Assembly (NCBI GenBank): GCA_964518335.1 | Contig: CAZFDT010000031.1 | Location: forward strand, 1 to 57,439 | Direction of reading: 5' to 3' | DNA: 57,439 nt | DNA from: CAZFDT01 sp964518335 | GTDB lineage: Bacteria; Planctomycetota; Phycisphaerae; Phycisphaerales; Phycisphaeraceae | Shown: positions 18,295 through 28,028 of the stretch, one piece after another | Numbering within the stretch: the first letter of the stretch is position 1 | How the letters are laid out: each line of letters begins with the position of its first letter | The notes under the pieces: model-generated | Databases searched by the model: none | Told to the model about the DNA's origin: nothing | What the model saw: the letters and a program-made list of their open reading frames with translations, nothing else | Program-made: the position numbers and the translations under genes

Positions 18295-18319
18295 GCAGAC
18301 CCGCTTAAGCGGGTCTGCC
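18294..18319 (+). repeat. REP palindrome, downstream copy
   Basis: A perfect 26-bp palindrome: GGCAGACCCGCTT followed by its reverse complement AAGCGGGTCTGCC. Its first base is the last base of the RAYT TAG stop codon. It separates RAYT from the convergent phosphoesterase gene. Confidence 0.87.
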
Positions 18320-18323
18320 TGTG

Positions 18324-19172
18324 CTAAGCCGCAAGCGACTGAAGCGCTGGGTGCCTTTTGCCACGCCGGGCGACTTCCTTGGCGATCCGCAGGTCCATCA
18401 CCGCCTTGACCCCGTCGATCAGTTCCATCGATCCGTCGTGATGCTCGACCATGGCGGTGTGGCTCTCGACCCAGTCGCCGCAGTTGAAGTATTGGGGCGA
18501 CTCGTCGGCACGGCACTCGCCCTTGTGGATGTGGCCGCAGACGACGCCGTCGGCGTGACGGCGGCGGGCCTCCTTCATCAGCGTCTCTTCGTAACGGCTG
18601 ATGAACGTGCAGGCGCGCTTGACCCGCATCTTGATGTAGTAGGACAGCGACCACTGCTTGAGCCCCAGGGCCTTGCGGCCGAGGTTGTGCAGCACGTTGA
18701 GCCGCAGCAGCCACTCGTACGCCAGCCCGCCCAGCGCCGACAGCAGCGGGTGGTGCTTGACGACCAGGTCGAACTGATCGCCGTGGGTCACGAGCAGAGT
18801 GCGGCCGTCGGCGGTCTGGTGCAGGTCGCTGAGCATGATGCGGACGCCGCCGAACTCGAGGTTGGCGTACTGCCGCGCCGCCTCGTCGTGGTTGCCGGGG
18901 ATGTAGATCACCTGCGTGCCTTTCTTGGCCAGGCGGAGGATGCGGCGGACGATGTCGTTGTGCTCGTTGGGCCACCACCAGCGTTTGCGCAGACGCCACA
19001 TGTCGATGACGTCGCCGACGAGGTAGAGCTTGCCGCAGCGGAGCTTTTTGAGGAAGCGCGACAGCTCGCGCGCCTGCGAGCCGTAGCTGCCCAGGTGAAT
19101 GTCGCTGATGAAGACGGTGCGATAGTGCAGCTTGTTGCGGCGGCGTCCGTGCCGTGGGGATTCGTGGCTCAT
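18324..19172 (-). CDS. LpxH-like metallophosphoesterase
   Basis: 282 residues, calcineurin-like phosphoesterase fold with DIHLG, GDVID, GNHD, THGDQ and GHIH metal-binding motifs. The sequence fits the family that includes UDP-2,3-diacylglucosamine hydrolase (LpxH), which releases UMP to give lipid X in lipid A synthesis. Other members of this broad family have different substrates, so the lipid A role is only likely. The ATG at 19172 is the only sensible start; upstream is GGAGTCACGCC. The gene is convergent with RAYT; only the downstream REP separates them. Confidence 0.78.
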   Translation of the reverse strand: MSHESPRHGRRRNKLHYRTVFISDIHLGSYGSQARELSRFLKKLRCGKLYLVGDVIDMWRLRKRWWWPNEHNDIVRRILRLAKKGTQVIYIPGNHDEAARQYANLEFGGVRIMLSDLHQTADGRTLLVTHGDQFDLVVKHHPLLSALGGLAYEWLLRLNVLHNLGRKALGLKQWSLSYYIKMRVKRACTFISRYEETLMKEARRRHADGVVCGHIHKGECRADESPQYFNCGDWVESHTAMVEHHDGSMELIDGVKAVMDLRIAKEVARRGKRHPALQSLAA

Positions 19173-19391
19173 GAGGCGTGACTCCAGTACGCCAGCTTAC
19201 GGCGGTACATCGGCTGCCCGGGTTCGGGCGCGGTTACAATGGCGCTAGCGGCGCGTGAAATTGTGCGTCAGATGGTTCCGCCCTCGGCTCAGGTCGTGCT
19301 GCCGGTCAAGTCAGGCAGGCTGTCCCAACTGTAGCGATTCGCGTATGCTCAGGCCAGCCGGCCTGCATCGCCTCTTGATCGGAACCCAGCC

Positions 19392-20528
19392 ATGGCCAAG
19401 TACATCGGCGTCCTCACCAGCGGAGGCGACTGCCCCGGACTCAACTCCGCCATCCGCGGCGTCGGCAAGGCCGCACGCGATGTGTACGGCATGGAGGTCA
19501 TCGGATTCCGCGACGGCTTCCGCGGGCTCATGCAGGATCGCTTCATCCGCCTCGACGATGCGGCGCTCTCGGGCATCCTCACCCTGGGCGGAACCATCCT
19601 CGGCACCAGCCGCGACAAGCCCCACCGCATGCTCGTCGGCGGCGAGTACCGCGACATGACCGACGTCATCGTCGATACCTACAAGCGCCACCAGCTCGAC
19701 GCCCTCGTGTGCCTCGGCGGCGGCGGCACGCAGAAAAACGCCCTGCGCCTGCACCAGTGCGGCCTCAACGTCATCACCCTGCCTAAGACCATCGACAACG
19801 ACGTGGCCCACACCGACGTGACCTTCGGGTTCGACACCGCCCTGGAGGTCGCCACCGAGGCGATCGACCGCCTGCACTCGACGGCGACGAGCCACCACCG
19901 CATCATCGTGGTCGAGATCATGGGCCACAACGCGGGCTGGCTGGCGCTGGGCGCGGGCATCGCCGCGGGCGCGGACGTGATTCTGATCCCGGAGATTCCT
20001 TACGACGTGAAGAAGGTGGCCGAGGAGATCCGCAGCCGCACGCGCGCGGGCAAGCGGTTCAGCATTGTGGCGGTGTCGGAGGGCGCCATGTCGGTGGAGG
20101 AGGCCGCCAAGGCCGCGGCGGCGGCGGAGAAAAAAGCTGCCGGCAAAGGCAAGAAGAAGAAAAAGGGCAAGAGCAAGAGCGCCGCAACCAAAGAAGACCG
20201 CGACGACATGTTCAGCGGGCACACGCGCACCATGACGCTCACCCGCCAGCTCGAGGAGCTCACCGGCACGGAGTCGCGGCTGTCGATCCTGGGTCATCTG
20301 CAGCGCGGCGGCACGCCCACGGCCACCGACCGCGTGCTGGCGACCGTGCTGGGCACCGCCGCCGCCACGCTGCTGCAGAAGCGGCGTTTCGGCGTGATGG
20401 TCGCGGCGCGCGGCGACGGCACCGAGCCCGTCCCACTCGAAAAAGTCGCCGGCCAACGCAAGACCGTCCCCCTCGACCACCCCTGGCTCGCCACCGCACG
20501 CATGACCGGCGTGAGCCTGGGCGATTAG
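19392..20528 (+). CDS. pfk: 6-phosphofructokinase with Lys-rich insertion
   Basis: Phosphorylates fructose 6-phosphate in glycolysis. 378 residues: SGGDCPGLNSAI near the N-terminus, LGGGGTQKNA (109-118, where many family members have GGDG), PKTIDND (131-137), MGHNAGW and LGHLQRGGTPT. Lys in PKTIDND often goes with pyrophosphate dependence, while Gly at the preceding key position goes with ATP, so the phosphoryl donor is unclear. Residues about 238-266 are an inserted Ala/Lys-rich stretch (EEAAKAAAAAEKKAAGK then six Lys-rich residues). The 3' end overlaps the convergent glycosyltransferase gene by 4 bp. TATGCT at 19344 may be the -10 box. Confidence 0.9.
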   Translation: MAKYIGVLTSGGDCPGLNSAIRGVGKAARDVYGMEVIGFRDGFRGLMQDRFIRLDDAALSGILTLGGTILGTSRDKPHRMLVGGEYRDMTDVIVDTYKRHQLDALVCLGGGGTQKNALRLHQCGLNVITLPKTIDNDVAHTDVTFGFDTALEVATEAIDRLHSTATSHHRIIVVEIMGHNAGWLALGAGIAAGADVILIPEIPYDVKKVAEEIRSRTRAGKRFSIVAVSEGAMSVEEAAKAAAAAEKKAAGKGKKKKKGKSKSAATKEDRDDMFSGHTRTMTLTRQLEELTGTESRLSILGHLQRGGTPTATDRVLATVLGTAAATLLQKRRFGVMVAARGDGTEPVPLEKVAGQRKTVPLDHPWLATARMTGVSLGD

Positions 20529-22120
20529 TCAGTCGCCGGCGACTGCTCCCGCTTGGGCGACAACCGCCAGATGCGAAGCTTCCCCGTCGTGTACACCAAT
20601 TCGCCTGTGTCCTGAACCTGCAGTTTCGAGTTGTCGGGCCACTGCAGCACGTACTCGATCTCCATCTCGCGCAGTTGCCGGTCGATGTCCTCCGCGGTCT
20701 GGTGCGCGGCGGGCGTGCCGTAGTAGCGATAGCCGTTGACGAACGACACGTACAGCGCATGATGCCACAGCTCGGTGGACGCCACGCGCGAGCCCTGGGG
20801 GATGATGGCGCGCAGCTCCGACGCCAGCACTTCGTAGCCCTGCGGGCTGGGCCGCACGTCGCGCCGCAGCGCGTCGATCATCGGCCAGGCGATGACGAGC
20901 GCCAGGATCGCCCCCAATGTCGAGCGGCGAACCAGTCCCGTGGGGCATGCCGCCTGCGAGATCAGCTCGATCAGCATGACCGCGAAGACGAACGCCAGCA
21001 CGATAGGCAGCAGCAGGAAGCGCAGCTCCAGGTGCGTGAGCCAGTACCCGATCGGATAGAGCACGGCGGCGGCGGCGACGATGGCCGTCGCCCGCTGGGA
21101 CAGGCCGCGCACGCGCCCACAGGCGACCACCAGCCCGCCGACGGTCCACACCGCCAGCCACGGCACGGCGGCGTCCAGCAGCTTCCACGTCTGGGTGACA
21201 TTACGCTGCAGTAGCACCCACAGGTGCGCCCGCTCCCGGGCCGATCGCCATGGGCTCCAGTCGTCGAACTGCAGGTAGGTCGGATCGTCCCAGGCGCTGT
21301 AGGCGTGCTCGTGCGGCAGGGCGATCAGGCCGCGCGTGTGCATCGGGTGCGCGGGGCCGGCCGGGCCGTTGAGCTGCCAGTTGTAGCGCCCGGTGTCGGC
21401 GATCATGGGTCGGCCATACTTCCACGACAGCGCCCCGGCCCAGGGCAGGGCGATCAGGCACGTGCCCAGCGCCCCGCCGGCGACGGTCATGATCGCCGCC
21501 CGCCGCCTGCTGCGCGACAGCATCGCCCAGCCGTTGACCGTGGCGAAGTGCATCACCGCAAACGGCAGGGCGTACGCCTTGGCCAGGTACGCCACGCCGA
21601 TGAGCAGGCCGCCGACCAGCCCCGACCCGAAACCAGACGTTGCAGTGGCCCTCGCCTGCCACGCCAGATACCCCAGCAGCGCGCCGGCGACGAGCACGTC
21701 CGGCGTCGTCACCGTCATCGCATGCCACAGCACCACGGGGATCAACGCCAGCGCGAACCAGAACCGCAGGTCACGCCCCACGCCCAGGTGTGCCAGCACG
21801 CGGTCGGCGCCCGCGATCACCACCGCCCCCGCAACCGTCTGCACGATCCGCGCCGTCATCAGCGCCGACACGCCCGCCGCCAGCAGCGGCGCCATCATCC
21901 AGCTCAGCAGCGGGCTCCAGTACCCGTTGAGCGCGTTGAACCCGTCGCCCGCCAGCCAGCGCTCGGCTACCGACACATACCCCACGCCATCCGGATTGAT
22001 CTGCCCCCGATACGCCCGCGCCGCCCACCACGATGCAACAACGTAGGTGGCCGCCAGCAGAAGCACCGCGGCAATCGGCACGCTACGTTTCAACGACGCG
22101 ATCCACGACGACTTGACCAT
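20525..22120 (-). CDS. Polytopic GT39-like membrane glycosyltransferase
   Basis: 531 residues, largely hydrophobic, about 10-12 membrane helices. The early loop contains INPDGVGYVSVAERWL, where Asp-Gly and Tyr recall the GT-C lumenal motif, then repeated AGAVVIAG and LLIGVAYLAKAYALPF segments typical of dolichyl-mannose-like transferases. A soluble C-terminal domain begins near residue 440. It follows the aroC and zinc-ribbon genes on the same strand, 50 bp below the latter, possibly as one operon. Substrate unknown. The stop codon overlaps the pfk stop region. Confidence 0.65.
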   Translation of the reverse strand: MVKSSWIASLKRSVPIAAVLLLAATYVVASWWAARAYRGQINPDGVGYVSVAERWLAGDGFNALNGYWSPLLSWMMAPLLAAGVSALMTARIVQTVAGAVVIAGADRVLAHLGVGRDLRFWFALALIPVVLWHAMTVTTPDVLVAGALLGYLAWQARATATSGFGSGLVGGLLIGVAYLAKAYALPFAVMHFATVNGWAMLSRSRRRAAIMTVAGGALGTCLIALPWAGALSWKYGRPMIADTGRYNWQLNGPAGPAHPMHTRGLIALPHEHAYSAWDDPTYLQFDDWSPWRSARERAHLWVLLQRNVTQTWKLLDAAVPWLAVWTVGGLVVACGRVRGLSQRATAIVAAAAVLYPIGYWLTHLELRFLLLPIVLAFVFAVMLIELISQAACPTGLVRRSTLGAILALVIAWPMIDALRRDVRPSPQGYEVLASELRAIIPQGSRVASTELWHHALYVSFVNGYRYYGTPAAHQTAEDIDRQLREMEIEYVLQWPDNSKLQVQDTGELVYTTGKLRIWRLSPKREQSPATD

Positions 22121-22170
22121 GGCTACCGGATCAACGCCGCCCGCCGCGATGCATTGCCGCTATACCCGCG

Positions 22171-22548
22171 TCACTGTGTGGTGCGTCCTCGCTTCGTTGT
22201 CCCCAGGTAGTACCCGCACTCGGGACACGCGACGCTCGTCGAGGCGCGCAGGTCGTAAAGGCATCGGGGACACACGGCCGGCGGCCACGCATGGACGCGC
22301 GGCTGCGTGAAGCGCCGATACACCCGCCGAAGCAAACCTGCCCACAGTTTCAGCGACCAGAAACCCAGCAGCAGCAAAGACAACGCGCTGCAGAGATCGG
22401 GGACGTGCCAGCCGAACTCCCGTTGCTCATGCACCTCCATCGCCATCACAAACGGCCCCAGCAGCATGATGATGCCGTCGAGCACGCGATCGGCGTCGCC
22501 GCCCCGGCCCAGGGGCGTGGTCATGTTTTTCTTGAACCGACGCCACAT
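22171..22548 (-). CDS. Small membrane protein with C-terminal zinc ribbon
   Basis: 125 residues: two hydrophobic segments (residues about 25-36 and 52-70), then a basic linker and a CPRC-x3-DLRAS...CPEC zinc ribbon (two CxxC pairs). This arrangement resembles an orphan family frequent in planctomycetes in my experience. The ribosome-binding site GGGAGG precedes the ATG at 22548, and the gene begins 13 bp after the end of aroC. Function unknown; the ribbon may bind nucleic acid or a protein partner. Compare the 72-residue protein at 50989. Confidence 0.66.
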   Translation of the reverse strand: MWRRFKKNMTTPLGRGGDADRVLDGIIMLLGPFVMAMEVHEQREFGWHVPDLCSALSLLLLGFWSLKLWAGLLRRVYRRFTQPRVHAWPPAVCPRCLYDLRASTSVACPECGYYLGTTKRGRTTQ

Positions 22549-22561
22549 TCGCAGCCTCCCG

Positions 22562-23644
22562 TCAGCGAATCGCCCGTTGCCGCAGCATGTGATCGACGAG
22601 GACGAGGGCCATCATGGCTTCGCCCATGGGGACGAAGCGGGGGAGGAGGCAGGGGTCGTGTCGGCCTTTGGTGGCGATGGTGGTGGGCTCACCGGTGCGG
22701 GTGACGGTGGGCTGGGGTTGTGACAGTGAGCTGGTGGGCTTGACGGCGCAGCGCAGGACGATGGGCATGCCGCTGCTGATGCCCCCGAGCATGCCGCCGT
22801 GGCGGTTGGTGCGGGTGACGATGCGTTCGCTGGTGGTGGTGAAGGCGTCGTTGTTGTCGGTGCCGCGCATGCTGGCGACGGCGAAACCTGCGCCGTACTC
22901 GACGCCGAGCACGGCGGGGAGACTGAACATGGCCTTGCCCAGGTCGGCCTTGAGCTTGTCGAACACCGGCTCGCCCCAGCCGGGAGGGACGTGCGTGGCG
23001 ACCAGCTCCGCGACGCCGCCGATCGAGTCCTGCGCCTTGCGCACCTGCTCGATGAGCGCGATCATCGATTCTACTTTTTGAGAGTCGGGGCATCGCACGA
23101 TGTTGGACTCGACCTGCTCGAGGGTCACTGCAGCGGGATCGGGCACATCCGCGATCACGTCGCCGATCTGCTTGACATAGCCGACGATCTGGATGCCGTG
23201 AGCTTCGCGCAGCAGCTTCTTGGCGATCGCCGCCGCGGCGACGCGCACGGTGGTCTCCCGGGCCGACGACCGCCCGCCGCCGCGATAATCGCGCGTGCCG
23301 AACTTGGCGTCGAAGGTGTAGTCGGCGTGGCCGGGACGGTACTTATCCTTGATGTCGCTGTAGTCGCTGCTGCGCTGGTCCTGGTTCTCGATGAGGATGG
23401 CGATGGGCGTGCCGGTGGTCTTGCCCTCGAACACGCCGCTGAGGATGCGGGCCTTGTCCGCCTCGTCGCGCTGCGTCGTGACCTTGCTCTGCCCCGGCCG
23501 CCGCCGATCCAGGTCCGGCTGCAGGTCCGCTTCGCATAGCTCCAGCCCCGGCGGGCAACCGTCCACAATGCACACATACCCCGGCCCGTGGCTTTCGCCG
23601 GCGGTCGTGACGCGGAACAGTTGGCCGAAGGTGTTGCCGGGCAT
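22562..23644 (-). CDS. aroC: Chorismate synthase
   Basis: Converts 5-enolpyruvylshikimate-3-phosphate to chorismate, needing reduced FMN, the last step of the shikimate pathway. 360 residues. The signatures GESHG near the N-terminus, RPGQSKVTT, and RGGGRSSARET, plus GRHDPCLLPR near the C-terminus, are intact. The ATG at 23644 is preceded by TACAAT (6 nt upstream), suggesting a leaderless transcript. The first gene of a probable three-gene minus-strand unit with the zinc-ribbon and GT39-like genes. No other aro gene is next to it. Confidence 0.96.
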   Translation of the reverse strand: MPGNTFGQLFRVTTAGESHGPGYVCIVDGCPPGLELCEADLQPDLDRRRPGQSKVTTQRDEADKARILSGVFEGKTTGTPIAILIENQDQRSSDYSDIKDKYRPGHADYTFDAKFGTRDYRGGGRSSARETTVRVAAAAIAKKLLREAHGIQIVGYVKQIGDVIADVPDPAAVTLEQVESNIVRCPDSQKVESMIALIEQVRKAQDSIGGVAELVATHVPPGWGEPVFDKLKADLGKAMFSLPAVLGVEYGAGFAVASMRGTDNNDAFTTTSERIVTRTNRHGGMLGGISSGMPIVLRCAVKPTSSLSQPQPTVTRTGEPTTIATKGRHDPCLLPRFVPMGEAMMALVLVDHMLRQRAIR

Positions 23645-23650
23645 GGAGGG

Positions 23651-23656
23651 ATTGTA
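23651..23656 (-). promoter_or_regulatory. -10-like box TACAAT immediately before aroC
   Basis: TACAAT on the minus strand, 6 nt before the aroC ATG. A good -10 match with no ribosome-binding site in between. Confidence 0.42.
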
Positions 23657-23671
23657 AGCGAAGGCGGCGGG

Positions 23672-23887
23672 TCACAGGTCGTCGGGCGTCAAGCCGGTCT
23701 GTTTGGCGATCCGCGCCAACATGCGGGGGCCGATCTCTTCACGATCATGGAATGCAAATGTGTAATCGGGCCAGGCGTCGCGTGCCAGAACCCGGTGTGA
23801 TCCGCCGCTTTCGCGTTTAATCGACCATCAGATCCGCAGGAGGGCGCGCAACAGGTCCCGGGCTTTGACGGATCGCCACTGACTCAT
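23672..23887 (-). pseudogene. hicA: HicA mRNA-interferase toxin, interrupted by in-frame TGA
   Basis: The reading frame starts at ATG 23887, overlapping the hicB stop by 4 bp (ATGA), and reads SQWRSVKARDLLRALLRI, then TGA (23828-23830), then WSIKRESGGSHRVLARD in the same frame to a normal stop at 23672. The string after the stop matches the HicA fold, including the conserved His in GSH, so a functional HicA would need readthrough. Changing TGA to GGA would restore a Gly that I expect at this position (ALLRIGW). Family known as ribosome-independent mRNA interferases. Because the stop is the only break in the frame, it may be recent, or a sequencing error. Confidence 0.72.
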
Positions 23888-24090
23888 GATGCGACCGAAA
23901 AAACCTCCGGCATGTCAGGGACCGGCTCATCATGCTCCAGACGATCCGCGATGACGCGTAACGCCAAGGCCTTCACCCTGGCCAGCGCCTCGGCGCGGCT
24001 GGAACCATAGACCATCACGCCAGGTAGCGTCGGTACTTCGGCGATCCACCTGCCATCGACTTCCTGCTCGATTTCAACCTGAAGATTCAT
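23884..24090 (-). CDS. hicB: HicB-family antitoxin
   Basis: 68 residues with the HicB core: VEIEQEVDGRWIAEVPTLPGVMVYG and ALARVKALALRVIADRLEHDE. Partners of HicA toxins; often bind the operator as well as the toxin. Short version without a clear DNA-binding C-terminus. The toxin gene starts within its stop codon. No ribosome-binding site is visible before the ATG at 24090. Its toxin is broken, so it is either an orphan, or the pair is decaying. Confidence 0.78.
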   Translation of the reverse strand: MNLQVEIEQEVDGRWIAEVPTLPGVMVYGSSRAEALARVKALALRVIADRLEHDEPVPDMPEVFSVAS

Positions 24091-24108
24091 GCTATGATCG
24101 ACTAAAAA

Positions 24109-26361
24109 TCAAGGCGCCGCAGGCACCGGGTCGCGCTGGGCGACGGCGATCTGCCGCGCGACGAGCCTGGTCTTGAGCACCAGCAGGGCGGTGTCGAGCT
24201 GCGGGTCGAGCGACTGCGTGAGAATGTCGGCGGCCCTGGGCGCGGCGGCGTGGTCGTCGGCGAGCTTCATCTCCTCGCGCAGAATGTCCACGTCCTGGCG
24301 GAACTCGATCGCCTTGGCCACCTGCTGGTTGGTCATCTCGACGATCAGGTCGGGCTCGACGCCCCAGGTCTTCGAGTCCACCTCGCGGTGGATGATGCGG
24401 CCCAGGGGCAGCTTGTAGTACTGCGTCGTGAGCTTGAGGTACGCCTTGCCGCCGTCGAGGGGGAACAGGTCCTGCACGCTGCCCTTGCCGAAGCTACGCG
24501 TGCCGATGATGCGTGCCCGCCCGTAGTCCTGCAGCGCGCCGGCGACGATCTCGCTGGCGCTGGCCGAGCCCTGGTTGATGAGCACGATCACCGGGAAGCT
24601 CTCGTAGGTGCGGTGCTTCTTGGCGCGGGCCTCGCTGGTGCGCTGGCCGGTCGAATCGACGGTGAACACGATGGGCCCGCTGGCGATGAAGCGGTCGGCG
24701 ATGTCGATCGCCGAGCTGAGCAGTCCGCCGGGGTTGAAGCGCAGGTCGAGGATCAGGCCGTTGACACCGCCGTCGGCCTCCATGGCGGTGATCGCCGCGT
24801 CCAGATCGTCGGCCGACTGCGGGATGAACTGCGTCAGGCGGATGTAGGCGATCTTGTTCTGGCGATCGATGAGGTAGTCCCACCCGCCGCCGGGCTTGTG
24901 TTCCCAGCCTTTGATCGACTCGATGACGATCTCGGCGCGCTGGATGGGGAACTCCAGGACCGCGGCCTCGCCGATGCGCTCGATGCCCAGGGTGACGACC
25001 GTGCCCTCGGGCCCGGTGATTTCGCGCACGGCCTGGTCGAGCGTCCACGAGGAGGTGTCGCGGCCATCGACCTTGGCGATGATGTCGCCGGCCTTGATCC
25101 CGGCGCGTTGCGCGGGCGTGCCCTCGAGGGGGCTGACCACCAGCAGGCGGCCGTCGCGGCGCGAGATCTGGATGCCCACGCCGAAGAAACGCCCCTGCGT
25201 GTTGCGGCGGAAGTTCTCGTTCTCGTCGGGCCAGATCACCGCCGAAAAGTCGTCGAGCATGTCGGTCGCACCCTCGGCCATCTCGAAGACGATCACCTGC
25301 TCGGGCAACTGCAGCGACTTGTCGTTGATCAGCATGACCTGGTCGATGAGCGTGGCGGCGTCGAGAAAGTTCAGCCTGGCGTCCGGCTCGCTGAGCCGCG
25401 CGTGCTGCTCGTCGATGAAGGCGCGGAAGTCGGCCAGCTTCTGGGCGTCGGCGAAGCTGGGGAAGGTCGCTTCCAGCCCGCGCGCGTTGGCCAGCACCTG
25501 CAGCGCCCCCATCGCCCCGCGCATCAGCGGCGCGTACCCGCGGTCGGCGATGTGACGCCGCGCCGCCTGCGCCAGCGTCTGCCTGAGCATCGCCAGTTCG
25601 ATGCCTTTGAGTCGCTCGGTCCATTTCTCCTCGTTGAGCGCCAGCACCTCGTCCTCGTCCTGCTCGGCCGCGTCCTTGTCGCCCTCCGCCTCGGCCTGCG
25701 CCTTGGCGATCTCCTTCGCCCGCGCCGCGCTGAGCTCGTACAGCCGCTTCCACTCCGTCGGAGCGTAGAACCGCAGCACCCGCACGTGCTTGGCCGCCAC
25801 CTTCACCTGGCTTCGATACATCCCCGAATCGTCGTACAGCAGGTTCAACGCACGCCACAGGCTCAGCGACTCGAGCCAGTCGCCCTCGGCCTCGGCGGCC
25901 TGCGCCTTGTCGATCACGCTGCGAACCAGCGCCACCACCTTCTCATCCGACAGCAGCGCCGCCTTGTCATCGGCCAGCCCGTGCGCGTCGATGGCGGCGT
26001 ACACCGCCTCGATCAGCCGCCCGGCGTCGGCGCGCTGGCCCATCTTGTCGTGCGCCGCGGCAAACGCCTGGCGCCGCTCGGCGTCGCGCTGCGCCTTGTT
26101 CTCCTGGTACCGGTTCAGCTCGGTGATGAACGACGCCACGCCGGGGTCGGCGCGGAGCAGATTGTCCTGCCGCAGCGACTGGAGGATGACGTCGAAGCGG
26201 CCGGTGTCGGCCAGGCGGGGCAGGTCGGGCATGAGCGCCACGGTGGCGCCGCCTTGCGGGTTGCCCGCGTCGGCGCGGGCCGTCGCGGTCGCGGCGAGCG
26301 TGGTCAGACCGGCCACAAGGGCGTAGGAGACGGTGCGGAGCGGGGACATCGGGGGTTGCAT
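24109..26361 (-). CDS. S41 family C-terminal processing peptidase
   Basis: 750 residues, Sec-exported (signal peptide through ATARADA). A long helical N-terminal region (about 40-380) precedes a PDZ domain (about 393-465, VVSPLEGTPAQRAGIKAGDII) and the S41 catalytic domain with Ser601 in GSASASEI and Lys626 in SFGKGS. The N-terminal region is longer than in CtpA-type enzymes of about 400-450 residues. Function: processing or degradation of envelope proteins. The ATG at 26361 was chosen because GATAGT lies 6 nt upstream; ATG at 26349 is an alternative. Confidence 0.9.
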   Translation of the reverse strand: MQPPMSPLRTVSYALVAGLTTLAATATARADAGNPQGGATVALMPDLPRLADTGRFDVILQSLRQDNLLRADPGVASFITELNRYQENKAQRDAERRQAFAAAHDKMGQRADAGRLIEAVYAAIDAHGLADDKAALLSDEKVVALVRSVIDKAQAAEAEGDWLESLSLWRALNLLYDDSGMYRSQVKVAAKHVRVLRFYAPTEWKRLYELSAARAKEIAKAQAEAEGDKDAAEQDEDEVLALNEEKWTERLKGIELAMLRQTLAQAARRHIADRGYAPLMRGAMGALQVLANARGLEATFPSFADAQKLADFRAFIDEQHARLSEPDARLNFLDAATLIDQVMLINDKSLQLPEQVIVFEMAEGATDMLDDFSAVIWPDENENFRRNTQGRFFGVGIQISRRDGRLLVVSPLEGTPAQRAGIKAGDIIAKVDGRDTSSWTLDQAVREITGPEGTVVTLGIERIGEAAVLEFPIQRAEIVIESIKGWEHKPGGGWDYLIDRQNKIAYIRLTQFIPQSADDLDAAITAMEADGGVNGLILDLRFNPGGLLSSAIDIADRFIASGPIVFTVDSTGQRTSEARAKKHRTYESFPVIVLINQGSASASEIVAGALQDYGRARIIGTRSFGKGSVQDLFPLDGGKAYLKLTTQYYKLPLGRIIHREVDSKTWGVEPDLIVEMTNQQVAKAIEFRQDVDILREEMKLADDHAAAPRAADILTQSLDPQLDTALLVLKTRLVARQIAVAQRDPVPAAP

Positions 26362-26367
26362 CACACA

Positions 26368-26396
26368 ACTATCGCCAACGAAGGCGGGCAAGGCAA
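26368..26396 (-). promoter_or_regulatory. Candidate promoter of the S41 peptidase gene
   Basis: TTGCCT (26391-26396) and GATAGT (26368-26373) on the minus strand are spaced by 17 bp, and the -10-like box ends 6 nt before the chosen ATG. Confidence 0.45.
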
Positions 26397-26427
26397 GCGT
26401 CGTGAGATAAAAACAAGCAAGCGGGGC

Positions 26428-27762
<1,335 letters not shown>

Positions 27763-27972
27763 GACGCCTCTTCCGCGGGTCGTGGACGGGCGCCAGGCCC
27801 GTCGCTGAAAATCCAACCTGGCGGACGGGGCGACTCACACAAGGCTCATCGTCCAGAACCGTCCGGACCTTGACCCGACAGGGGGGTCGCAACGCCTCTA
27901 GTATCCTGCTCCCGTCAACACTTGCGACCACTCGTCGCCGACTCAGGTTGACCCTCACGCCCACCGGCGTCC

Positions 27973-28001
27973 ATCATAGCAATCCCCCCGGCCGACGACA
28001 G
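27973..28001 (-). promoter_or_regulatory. Candidate promoter upstream of clpX
   Basis: CTGTCG (27996-28001) and TATGAT (27973-27978) on the minus strand are 17 bp apart, about 210 bp before the clpX start. Weak -35. Confidence 0.3.
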
Positions 28002-28028
28002 GCCGTTTTCAGTTATCCATCGCGCGAT

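Noticed and set aside
23828..23830. TGA in hicA as a recoded codon
   Set aside because: No selenocysteine or other recoding signal is visible, and the expected residue is Gly, one base away from TGA. A mutation is simpler.
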